Assembly: GCA_030634125.1 (NCBI GenBank)
Contig: DAOWBJ010000064.1
Location: 1-7,954 of the forward strand
Direction: 5' to 3'
DNA: 7,954 nt
Source: Victivallales bacterium
GTDB lineage: Bacteria > Verrucomicrobiota > Lentisphaeria > Victivallales > Victivallaceae
The number at the start of each line of letters is the position of its first letter. The first letter of the stretch is position 1. Shown one piece after another: positions 1 to 7,400 of this stretch. Made by a program: the position numbers and the translations under genes. The notes below the pieces were generated by a model, which was not told where the DNA came from, searched no databases, and saw nothing but the letters and a program-made list of their open reading frames with translations.

Positions 1-423
1 ATCGTATATCCAGCGGTGATATGCCTGTGTCGCGTTCGGCCAGAGATTGATTGGAAACTCCGATTTAACCCGCAACAAGTCCCCCCATTTCAGTGTCCAG
101 TACTCATTATATCGCTCAGTCTTCATCAGGGAATCAATGAGTTTTGCGCGTTTATCGGGAGATTTATTATTTATAAAACTTTTACTTGCCCATAACCCGG
201 GAACTGAACCAGTCAAATCCTGATAAACGCGCCGCATGAAAACCGCGTCAGAACTCAGTGCCGGCGGCTCAATATTATTATTCTTTAACTCCTCCAGTAC
301 CAAACGGTCAATCCGGGTTTTAAATCCGCCCGGACGCTTCTTTTCGTATATTGGATTAATCTGTCCCGAAACAGTGATTGCGTACAGCCCGGCAAGCGCA
401 ATAAATATTTTAAAGATTTTCAT
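1..423 (-). CDS. Secreted DUF1549 (PSCyt2-type) protein, N-terminal 141 residues only
   Basis: An open frame starts at ATG 423 and runs off the left edge without a stop, so the C-terminal part is missing from the window. Residues 1-20 (MKIFKIFIALAGLYAITVSG) look like a Sec signal peptide, with Lys near the start and then a hydrophobic core, so the protein is probably exported. From about residue 36 it matches DUF1549: IDRLVLEEL (37-45), FMRRVYQDLTG (61-71), SPDKRAKLIDSLMKTERYNE (87-106), KWGDLLRVKSEFPINLWPNA (110-129) and AYHRWI (132-137). Family members normally continue into a DUF1553 domain. There is no c-type haem CxxCH motif in the visible part, so this is the variant without an N-terminal cytochrome domain. 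The family is abundant in planctomycetes, Verrucomicrobia and Lentisphaerae; its biochemical role is poorly defined. It is on the same strand as the acs operon but 159 nt away, so it is probably a separate unit. Confidence 0.88.
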   Translation of the reverse strand, partial: MKIFKIFIALAGLYAITVSGQINPIYEKKRPGGFKTRIDRLVLEELKNNNIEPPALSSDAVFMRRVYQDLTGSVPGLWASKSFINNKSPDKRAKLIDSLMKTERYNEYWTLKWGDLLRVKSEFPINLWPNATQAYHRWIYD

Positions 424-433
424 AAATTAAGCA

Positions 434-438
434 TCACC
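434..438 (-). promoter_or_regulatory. Weak ribosome binding site of the DUF1549 gene
   Basis: GGTGA on the minus strand lies 10 nt before the ATG at 423. It can pair with the 16S anti-Shine-Dalgarno sequence, but it is weaker than the sites of the acs genes. Confidence 0.4.
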
Positions 439-464
439 ATTCTATCAAAGAATTAATAACTTTA

Positions 465-487
465 ATAGATAGAACGCCGGTATCTAT
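465..487. repeat. Perfect 7-bp inverted repeat in the intergenic spacer
   Basis: The arms ATAGATA (465-471) and TATCTAT (481-487) flank a 9-nt GC-richer loop. No T-run follows on the minus strand, so a terminator for the acs operon is unlikely. The repeat sits 42-64 nt upstream of the DUF1549 gene start, where an operator could lie. A short AT-rich palindrome like this can also arise by chance. Confidence 0.3.
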
Positions 488-582
488 AATTTATTGCACC
501 GAATTCAATATATTAATATTTTTCACTGTCGTCCTAAATCAGCATAGCCGGAAGCGGAAACAAAAAGATTCATAATTATTCC

Positions 583-1167
583 TTAAAAGAGCAGTCCTAT
601 GCATATTCTGCCGGCTATTACCGCGGCGTCTTCGGCTGCAAATGCGCGTTTGAATGAAGAGTCGAACAAGACTTCCGCGTCAACTTGGAATTCATCATCG
701 CCGAGATGATATATTAAAGTAATCTCAAAAGGACCGAAGGACTGGATTTTCGCTCCGAAATCTCCAAGTTTGACTTCTTCATAATCAAACTTCGTTATAC
801 ATTTTTTTATAGTTTCTATATCGTTGCCGTATTTGCCTGTAAGCGGTTTGACGGTCCTTGATAAAAATGGTTCGTAATAAAACTGCCCGCCGGTGAATTC
901 GCGAAAGGAAATAAGCTCACCTGTTTTTTTAACCGGAATATTACAGAGCAGATAATGCAGCACTAAAAGAAGATCAGCAGGTTTAGCAGCCGTAGTGAAA
1001 TCATTGACATCCAATATCATGTCCTGTCCAAAGAGACGCATATTAAGTTTATTATCAGAAACTTCAAGCCCGTGTAACGCACAGCGTTTTTTTATATCAA
1101 CGCTTTGGAGTTTTTCGATGGCTATATTTACCGCTTCTTCGACTGCATATTGTTTATTCGATAACAT
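583..1167 (-). CDS. DUF3786 domain protein, last gene of the acs operon
   Basis: This is a soluble 194-residue protein with no signal peptide or membrane segment. It matches the DUF3786 family from recall. It has the helical motif DLLLVLHYLL (65-74), the central SFREFTGGQFYYEPFLSR (87-104), and a C-terminal half with GPFEITLIYHLGDDEFQVDA (145-164) followed by a hydrophobic LFDSS strand (167-171). Its length is about what I expect for the family, so it looks intact. The four cysteines (C29, C75, C123, C189) do not form a cluster-like motif. The ATG has AAGGA 6 nt upstream, and the gap after acsV is 9 nt. The function is unknown. The tight link to acsC and acsV suggests an accessory role in corrinoid or metal-cluster chemistry, which is inference. 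No terminator is evident after the stop. Confidence 0.85.
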   Translation of the reverse strand: MLSNKQYAVEEAVNIAIEKLQSVDIKKRCALHGLEVSDNKLNMRLFGQDMILDVNDFTTAAKPADLLLVLHYLLCNIPVKKTGELISFREFTGGQFYYEPFLSRTVKPLTGKYGNDIETIKKCITKFDYEEVKLGDFGAKIQSFGPFEITLIYHLGDDEFQVDAEVLFDSSFKRAFAAEDAAVIAGRICIGLLF

Positions 1168-1173
1168 AGTGAT

Positions 1174-1178
1174 TCCTT
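1174..1178 (-). promoter_or_regulatory. Ribosome binding site of the DUF3786 gene, overlapping the acsV stop
   Basis: AAGGA on the minus strand shares its first two bases with the TAA stop of acsV (1179-1177) and lies 6 nt before the ATG at 1167. This overlap suggests translational coupling of the two genes. Confidence 0.75.
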
Positions 1179-3072
1179 AAACTTTTACTGACGGAAACAG
1201 TGATTTGTCTGTATGCGGCAGGAATAATGCGCTCATATACTGATCCATATATTTCGGATCACTGCTTAAGTCAATATAGGTCATGCGTTTGGCTATATCG
1301 AGCTGTTTTTCTCTGAATTCCTGCGACATGAGAACCATGTATGTACCCGTTAGCGACGAATTGCCGATATACTTGAATTTACTTCTGTCCAAGTCCGGCA
1401 GTAAGCCGATGGTAATAGACATTTCCAAATCAAGAAAGCGTCCGAAGCCACCGGCTATATAAATATTTGAAATATCCTCAAAATTCATTTCCACCTGCTT
1501 GAGAATCAATGAGCAAGCGGAATATATCGCCGCTTTAGTGCGGATAATATTTTCAAAATCAACTTCACTTATGACAATATCCTCTCCGGTATCGCTTTCC
1601 GCGGCGGGGACGATAATGTAACTGGCCGAACGGTTTTCAACTTTGATAAATTCAGAAGCTCTCGCGCGGTCGAGCTTACCAGCGGGGTCGATCCAGCCGG
1701 AGAGCAGTAGTTTTGCCAGCAGTGAAATCATTCCCGACCCGCAAATGCCTTTGGGCTTCACATTACCGATGGTCTGATATTTTGCTTCGGCGGTATCCGG
1801 GTTTATTTCGACTTTTTCAATCGCTCCCAGAGCGGCGCGCATACCGCATTTTATTCCACCGCCTTCAAAGGCCGGTCCGGCGGAACACGCGCAGGTCATT
1901 ATAAAATCACAGTTGCCGATAACAATTTCGCCATTGGTGCCGATGTCAATAAACAAACTCAGTTCTTCGCTGGGCGTCGCCAGACCGGTGCAAAGAATTC
2001 CAGCGGTAATATCGCCGCCGACATAACTGCCCACGCTTGGCGACAAATAAACCCATGACTGTGGATTTATATCTATTCCGACTTCGCTGGCGGTAAGGTA
2101 TGGAGCCTGCAGGATTGTCGGAGTATAAGGCTCCAGGCGGATGTATTCAGGTGTCAATCCCAACAGGAGGTGAATCATGGTGGTATTACCTGAAATAACC
2201 GCATTATAAATATCACGGGGCTCAACATGATGCATAGCTTCAAGCTTCGCGATCAATTTGTTTACTGTACCCAGAACCCGTTTTCGTAACTCTTCAAGAT
2301 TGCCTGCTTTGGCGGCATAATTAATACGGCTGATAACATCCAGGCCGCAGGCGATTTGATCATTGTAATCTGTTTGAGTGCCTATGACTTTGCCGTCAGG
2401 AAGATAAATCATCTGTATGGAGACAGTTGTCGTACCTATATCAACCGCGATCCCATAATGTTGTTCGGTCTTATTTCCAGCTTCGATGCCGATAATGTGT
2501 GAACATCCTGGCTCCCGAATCATAGTAACTGTTACGCTGCCGTCATCCTCACGGATCGTGTCGGCGGCTTTTCGGATTACTTCAAAAGAATATACGACTT
2601 CATCTTTTCCCCAATCGCGCTGAATTGCACGCGAGAGGCGGTCAAGGTCTGAAAGTCCGTCTTCCAATTGGGCTTCCGCTACCGAAACACACCATTTTAC
2701 AGCAAGGGGATTGTATTGCCAGTTATGCGGGAATAGTTCCTCCCTGATAAGCCCGGTATCTTCCCCGGCAGAGGTAAATTTCCCATCTTTTCTGCCGATT
2801 TGTTCGGGGACTTCGACAGTTACAGGAGTGCCGTTTATTTTAGTTTTGCATGCCAGTACATAACCGTCAGCTAATTCATCAGCATTCAAGATGCCGAGAC
2901 TGTTGGATTCAACATTCCCCGAGCTTATCCTGACAATGCACTTGCCGCAAGTACCCTTACCACCGCATGGAGCAATAATTTCAACTCCGGCTTTTCTGGC
3001 GGCTTCGAGCAGGTTTGAACCTGCTTTCGCGTCAATGCTTTTTCCTGATGGCTGAAATGTTATAACCGGCAT
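1177..3072 (-). CDS. acsV: Reductive activator of the corrinoid iron-sulfur protein (RACo, AcsV), ASKHA-type ATPase with [2Fe-2S] domain
   Basis: This protein couples ATP hydrolysis to reduction of inactive Co(II) corrinoid protein to Co(I), repairing the methyl carrier after accidental oxidation. From the ATG at 3072 it has 631 residues. Residues 1 to about 90 form a [2Fe-2S] ferredoxin domain with the ligand pattern CX5CX2CX29C at C36, C42, C45 and C75. A linker and middle domain follow. The C-terminal acetate kinase/Hsp70-like ATPase region shows AVDIGTTTVS (209-218), ISGNTTM (294-300), FIDIGTNGEIVIG (374-386), ICGSGM (443-448) and YIAGGFG (538-544). This domain order is that of the RACo/DUF4445 family. 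A TTG at 3081 would add three residues, but it abuts the Shine-Dalgarno sequence, so I prefer the ATG. The gene starts 18 nt after acsC, and its stop overlaps the ribosome binding site of the next gene. Relatives also activate methyltransferase corrinoid proteins, but the acsC neighbour makes the corrinoid iron-sulfur protein the likely target. Confidence 0.92.
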   Translation of the reverse strand: MPVITFQPSGKSIDAKAGSNLLEAARKAGVEIIAPCGGKGTCGKCIVRISSGNVESNSLGILNADELADGYVLACKTKINGTPVTVEVPEQIGRKDGKFTSAGEDTGLIREELFPHNWQYNPLAVKWCVSVAEAQLEDGLSDLDRLSRAIQRDWGKDEVVYSFEVIRKAADTIREDDGSVTVTMIREPGCSHIIGIEAGNKTEQHYGIAVDIGTTTVSIQMIYLPDGKVIGTQTDYNDQIACGLDVISRINYAAKAGNLEELRKRVLGTVNKLIAKLEAMHHVEPRDIYNAVISGNTTMIHLLLGLTPEYIRLEPYTPTILQAPYLTASEVGIDINPQSWVYLSPSVGSYVGGDITAGILCTGLATPSEELSLFIDIGTNGEIVIGNCDFIMTCACSAGPAFEGGGIKCGMRAALGAIEKVEINPDTAEAKYQTIGNVKPKGICGSGMISLLAKLLLSGWIDPAGKLDRARASEFIKVENRSASYIIVPAAESDTGEDIVISEVDFENIIRTKAAIYSACSLILKQVEMNFEDISNIYIAGGFGRFLDLEMSITIGLLPDLDRSKFKYIGNSSLTGTYMVLMSQEFREKQLDIAKRMTYIDLSSDPKYMDQYMSALFLPHTDKSLFPSVKV

Positions 3073-3081
3073 ATTAAACAA

Positions 3082-3088
3082 TCCTTTT
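3082..3088 (-). promoter_or_regulatory. Ribosome binding site that decides the acsV start
   Basis: AAAAGGA on the minus strand ends 9 nt before the ATG at 3072. It is immediately adjacent to an upstream in-frame TTG (3081-3079), leaving that codon zero spacing. The ATG is therefore the more plausible initiator. The site lies in the short gap after the acsC stop. Confidence 0.75.
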
Positions 3089-3090
3089 TA

Positions 3091-4446
3091 TTAACTTAAA
3101 TAATCAGCGAACTTCGCCTTCACGAAACCTTCAATATCTCCGGCTTCCTGTGTGCCTACGATGACTTTCCATCCGGGCATATTTTCTTCAAGTTCACCAC
3201 TTATTTGTGCTACATAACCAGGGATAACTATTTCACGGGAGTCCACTTTATCCTCAAGTCCGATTTCTTTGCAGAATTCAGCGATAGCAGCACCGCTGAA
3301 TTTACCTGCCGCCCATGCGGTAAGTACACTCATGCCTTCACATTCCGGAATTACCAGCCATGCATCCAGACCACTGTTTTCAATCTCGCCTGATACGATA
3401 AAATAGGTGAGAGAGAAGTTAGTAGTAACCCATACAGGAGAATTCCTGGTCGGCTCACCGACAGGATACATTTTGGGTTCAACCTGAATCGGTTTTTGCG
3501 GGTCGGTATAAATATTCTGACGTAATGCCATCAATCCGACCAATTGCGCCTTGTCAAATTCCGGCAGCACGCAGATTCCGCCGAATTTAATTATATCATT
3601 GATTGCTGTAACTGAAGAATTCAGTAAATCAGCACCTTTGATAAAGTTTAAAGTACCATAGCCAAGTGGTTTATAAGCATTTTTCAATGCCGCTTTGCGG
3701 GCTATTGAATTTATCTGAAAATGTTCAGCCAGTGAGTTCGTTTGAAATTGGATAACAATATCATTAAACCCGCTTTCTTTAATTTTCGCGGTCAAAACAA
3801 CCAGTTCATTCAAATTCGGAGCAGTAACCGCCAGCGCGTGAGAGTTAGCTTTCGCTATCTCAACTAACTCCTCGACATTTTCCGGGGTCGCAGGACCGAT
3901 AAGAGAGTTTGAGCCTTTTGCTGCAATCGCCGCCGAGGCAAGGGCTTTAGCGTCTTTGCTGTATATGATTAGCGGACGTTTTGCCTTGTTCCAGACTTTT
4001 TCAGCTAAAGCGGCAAAAGCTTCGGCATCGCTGCCTTTCTGAGTTACGGCAATCATTTCGATACCGAGCAGTTCGCCTACGCGGTCGAGTTCGTATTCAG
4101 CCACGTCCGCGAGGGTCTTGTCAATATGTTCCGCTGAATCCGTATCATTGATATTGATTGCGAGCAGAGTCTGGTTAACGAATGTTTTTTCATGACGGTA
4201 AAAACAAGTTTCCTCGCCTGTTTTAATATTCTTTTCAGGTCCGAAAGCGACGCCTTTTACTGGCGGTTCACTTGCCGCTCCGAGTACTGCCTTTGCTTCA
4301 TCGGAAGCGTATGGGCAGTCTGAAAGCTCTGCTTTGCCGCCGGCGAGTTTCATCGCGAAGGCAAGGCAGGTATTGGAACCACACTCTTTACAGTTGGTCT
4401 TAGGCAGCAGTTTCTGAATCTGAAGACCTGTTAATTTTTTAGCCAT
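3091..4446 (-). CDS. acsC: Corrinoid iron-sulfur protein large (gamma) subunit, AcsC/CdhE
   Basis: This is the cobamide-carrying subunit of the corrinoid iron-sulfur protein. It accepts a methyl group from methyltetrahydrofolate via AcsE and delivers it to the acetyl-CoA synthase A-cluster, acting with AcsD in the cytoplasm. The protein has 451 residues, close to the roughly 446 of Moorella AcsC. The N-terminus carries the [4Fe-4S] motif CX2CX4CX16C at C19, C22, C27 and C44. A TIM-barrel domain follows (about 60-320). The C-terminal corrinoid-binding domain (about 325-451) has the signatures TTNFSLTYF (341-349), TAWAAGKF (376-383) and VIPGYVAQISGELEE (407-421). The ATG has GAGGA 7 nt upstream. 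The start lies 18 nt after the fusion-gene stop, so the two are probably co-transcribed and translated in tandem. Its usual heterodimer partner AcsD exists here only as the C-terminal half of the preceding protein. No key residue appears to be missing. Confidence 0.95.
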   Translation of the reverse strand: MAKKLTGLQIQKLLPKTNCKECGSNTCLAFAMKLAGGKAELSDCPYASDEAKAVLGAASEPPVKGVAFGPEKNIKTGEETCFYRHEKTFVNQTLLAININDTDSAEHIDKTLADVAEYELDRVGELLGIEMIAVTQKGSDAEAFAALAEKVWNKAKRPLIIYSKDAKALASAAIAAKGSNSLIGPATPENVEELVEIAKANSHALAVTAPNLNELVVLTAKIKESGFNDIVIQFQTNSLAEHFQINSIARKAALKNAYKPLGYGTLNFIKGADLLNSSVTAINDIIKFGGICVLPEFDKAQLVGLMALRQNIYTDPQKPIQVEPKMYPVGEPTRNSPVWVTTNFSLTYFIVSGEIENSGLDAWLVIPECEGMSVLTAWAAGKFSGAAIAEFCKEIGLEDKVDSREIVIPGYVAQISGELEENMPGWKVIVGTQEAGDIEGFVKAKFADYLS

Positions 4447-4453
4447 TATTCAA

Positions 4454-4458
4454 TCCTC
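4454..4458 (-). promoter_or_regulatory. Ribosome binding site of acsC
   Basis: GAGGA on the minus strand lies 7 nt before the acsC ATG. It sits inside the 18-nt gap after the tandem TAA stops of the fusion gene. This supports translation of acsC from the same transcript. Confidence 0.8.
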
Positions 4459-4464
4459 ATTTTA

Positions 4465-7400
4465 TTATTTAGTAACTGTTCCGTCCATCAGTTCAAAGAT
4501 GGTCTTCTTAACCTGAACCGCCGCTTCCGGGTGGTACATAATCAGTATGTCGGCACCGGAGTACAACAGGCTGACCGCTGTCGTCAACTCCCAGACCGCA
4601 TAACGTTTATCCAGGTCGCCCCATTCAGGGAAATCGTTTTCAGGAGCTTTGGTTTCCTTGATCTTGGCGCATTCCTGTCCCGGTGATACGATCATCGGCA
4701 GAGCCAGCATTTTGTCGCCGCCCAAACCTGTCTGACGGATGCGTTCCATCACGGAGTACGTGTATTCAATACCATATCCGGTAGCACCAGTCATCGGATC
4801 CATGATAATCTGTTCACGCTTGATGTCCATATTGCCCATCAGAATGTTCAACTGTTTACCAATATTTACGTCTATCGGACTCTGTCCGACAATAGTATGA
4901 CCGTAAGCCATCGCGGCTCCGGCAATAGTGCGGTAGTTATCCTGTTCAGCCCAGTTAAGAATCAGGTTTTCGCCGGCACATGCCTGCGCTACAGCCTTCA
5001 TTACTTCGTTATTGCGCTCGAAATTACTGTGTCCGGTAACGATCAACGGCACATCAACAGCGGCGAGAACTGATTTTACCAGTTCCACAGCTTGTTCGGG
5101 CGTGCGGTTACCTTTTTCAGGATGTGTACCTTCGAGTCTGACATTAATAAGGTCGGCGCCGTATTTATCAACGCATACTTTTGCCATTTCTGCCGGATTT
5201 TCCAGCAGATCACCATATATTTTGCGCAGTGCTTCGGGGTATTTGCTGCTGATTACATCAAACACTTCCAGAGCCACCAGCGGACGATTAGGCATACCGC
5301 CTTCCCACAAATGGAACGGCATACATGTAGCTCCGCCGATTTCATAAGTTACGCCGCGAGTACCGCCTTCAGCTTTTGTCGCGCCGATTTTTACAGTACA
5401 AACCGGAACATCACAACTTTCTTTCGGCAGCTTAAACGCGCTTACTTCCGCAAGGCGTTCCGCCGCGGTCGGAAATTGTTGAACTACTTCTTCGAGTTCC
5501 GCCGGAGTTTCAGATACCGCAACTTCCTCGCCGAGGAACTTACTGCTGAGAGTGGCAATAATATCACGCACAACTTCCTGGGTCACAGTTGCTTTAAGAG
5601 AAGATGTAACTTCAGTTTTAACCTGCTGTTTGATTTGTTCGATCATTTCAGCACTTAATACACCAGTTGCAGGAGCTTCTTCTTTGACTGTGTCTATTTT
5701 CTCTTCAATTTCGATTGTTTCAGGCATTTCCGCTGATGCGGCGAGTTCCGCCATATCTTCCATTTCGAGAGCCGGATGTTTGACTTTTTCCATGTATGCT
5801 CTTACTTCATGAGCGTCGCTGGCAACAGTTTCATCCGCAATCTGGTCAAGCAGGTCTTCCGCGCCTTGTTCAGAGAAACGCTCGAGGAGGTCTTCTTTCA
5901 ACAAGTCCTTGAGTTCTTTCGGCATCCATACCAGGCGTTTAAAACCGCCTTCAGCAAAGAGGAATTTCCTGGAAGTTAAGAATACTTTACCGCATCCCAT
6001 AAAACCCGGTACCTGTACACCGCCGCCAACACTTCCGGCGAGAGATGAAAAAGTCATTCCGCTTGGAGTTTCGCCGAGGAATTCACGGTTGACCACCATA
6101 ACGCCGTTGCATTCCGGTACATAAGCGCAAATCGCCTCAAAACATCCGCAGCTTGTCATCGGGTTGTTCATGATCGAATAGGCGCTGAAGCTTTCAACAG
6201 CTTTATGACTGTTTGAATAAACGTATTCATCAATACCTTTCCAAATACCTTTGACAGGGTCAAGACATTCACCTTTGATCACGGGCTGATTTGGTCCGGT
6301 TTCATCAATTTCATAAGCTGCTTTACCATCCAGCCAGTTGTACGCTCCGCAAAGTCCAAGACGTTCAGGAGTGATTATACATACATGGTCGGGAGCAAAA
6401 GACTGGCAGAGCAGGCATGAATAGAAAGTATCAACAGAATCATCTGTCATTGTCGCGAGACGTTTGTTACGTTCTATATAAACTTTTCCGGCGACATCCA
6501 AACGCCTTTCAACTTCTTTTTCATCAGTTATCATGGTAACTTTCACTTTATCCACAATCGCGGGATATTCGGAAAGAAGTTTAGCATGGATGATTTCGCC
6601 GTAATGTTTCAGGCGCAGACCGTTTTTAAATCCAGTTTTGGAAACACGGGTCCAGACAATATCACGCTGTCCCATGTGCCAGATACCTTCCGCGCCGTTC
6701 ACCAGATGGTGAATCTGGCGTTCAAGAACCGGCTCAAAGTCGGACTGCATTTTGCGTCCGGCGACTTCAACCCAGATAGCCAGCGGCAGTGCGCTTCCTT
6801 CTTCGACTTCGTCAAGATCAGGGCCGATAATTTCAATATCGCCATCATTGATCTCGTCAAGTTCAAGAGTTGTGGCAAATTCAAAGGCAGTTGTTTTATT
6901 GCCGCCGAATTCACAGTGTACATCTTCTTTACGGATACGTTCGCCTTCAAATGCCGGACCATAAGCTACAGGAACCGGAACATTGGTTATTTTTATCTTG
7001 CAGCCGCGGATTTCCAAAGCTCTTTCCACCATGACGTCAGCGGCAACGTTGGAGACAACATGCTCGTAAGTACATACACCCGTAGGCAGTATTTGAGGAA
7101 TATCGGTATCGGCGATAACCGGAAAACCATAGTTAACCGCACCGCAGGCCATAGCGTATTTCGCCGGAGTAACTTCCCCGAACGCTAAAACAAAAGCGAA
7201 AATACGGTCTTTATTATACATCAAATTAGCATGAAAATCACCGGCTTTCACACCACCGAAGGACAGAGCCGCGCGGTTGGCGAAACCAAGAATAAACGCG
7301 ATGGATGAAACATCTTTACCAAAAGGAACAAGGCGGGTTTCCCAGCCAAGCTGTACACCCTCCTCCTCAAGCTGGTCAGCAAAAGTTTTACCGTCAGTAT

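Noticed and set aside
236..430. Plus-strand open frame of 64 codons at the left end
   Set aside because: It is antisense to the DUF1549 coding sequence, which has a clear family match throughout the same interval.
510..519. Palindrome ATATTAATAT followed by a T-run on the plus strand
   Set aside because: It is only A and T, short, and has no loop, and there is no plus-strand gene to terminate. Chance occurrence in an AT-rich spacer is the simplest explanation.
424..582. Intrinsic terminator after the DUF3786 gene
   Set aside because: No GC-rich hairpin followed by a T-run was found on the minus strand. The only clear dyad (465-487) is AT-rich and lacks a T-tract.
5092..5658. Plus-strand open frame of 188 codons
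   Set aside because: It lies wholly antisense to the well-supported AcsD part and linker of the fusion gene. Its translation is rich in Phe, Arg and Ser without family resemblance, as expected for a shadow frame.
5640..5760. A separate internal start for an independent AcsD protein within the linker
   Set aside because: The in-frame ATG codons at residues 734 and 761 were inspected, and neither has a convincing Shine-Dalgarno sequence at normal spacing. There is no stop codon before them, so a second translation start is not supported.
6586..7188. Plus-strand open frame of 200 codons
   Set aside because: It is antisense to the AcsB N-terminal half. No recognisable domain or ribosome binding site supports it, while the opposite strand is clearly coding.
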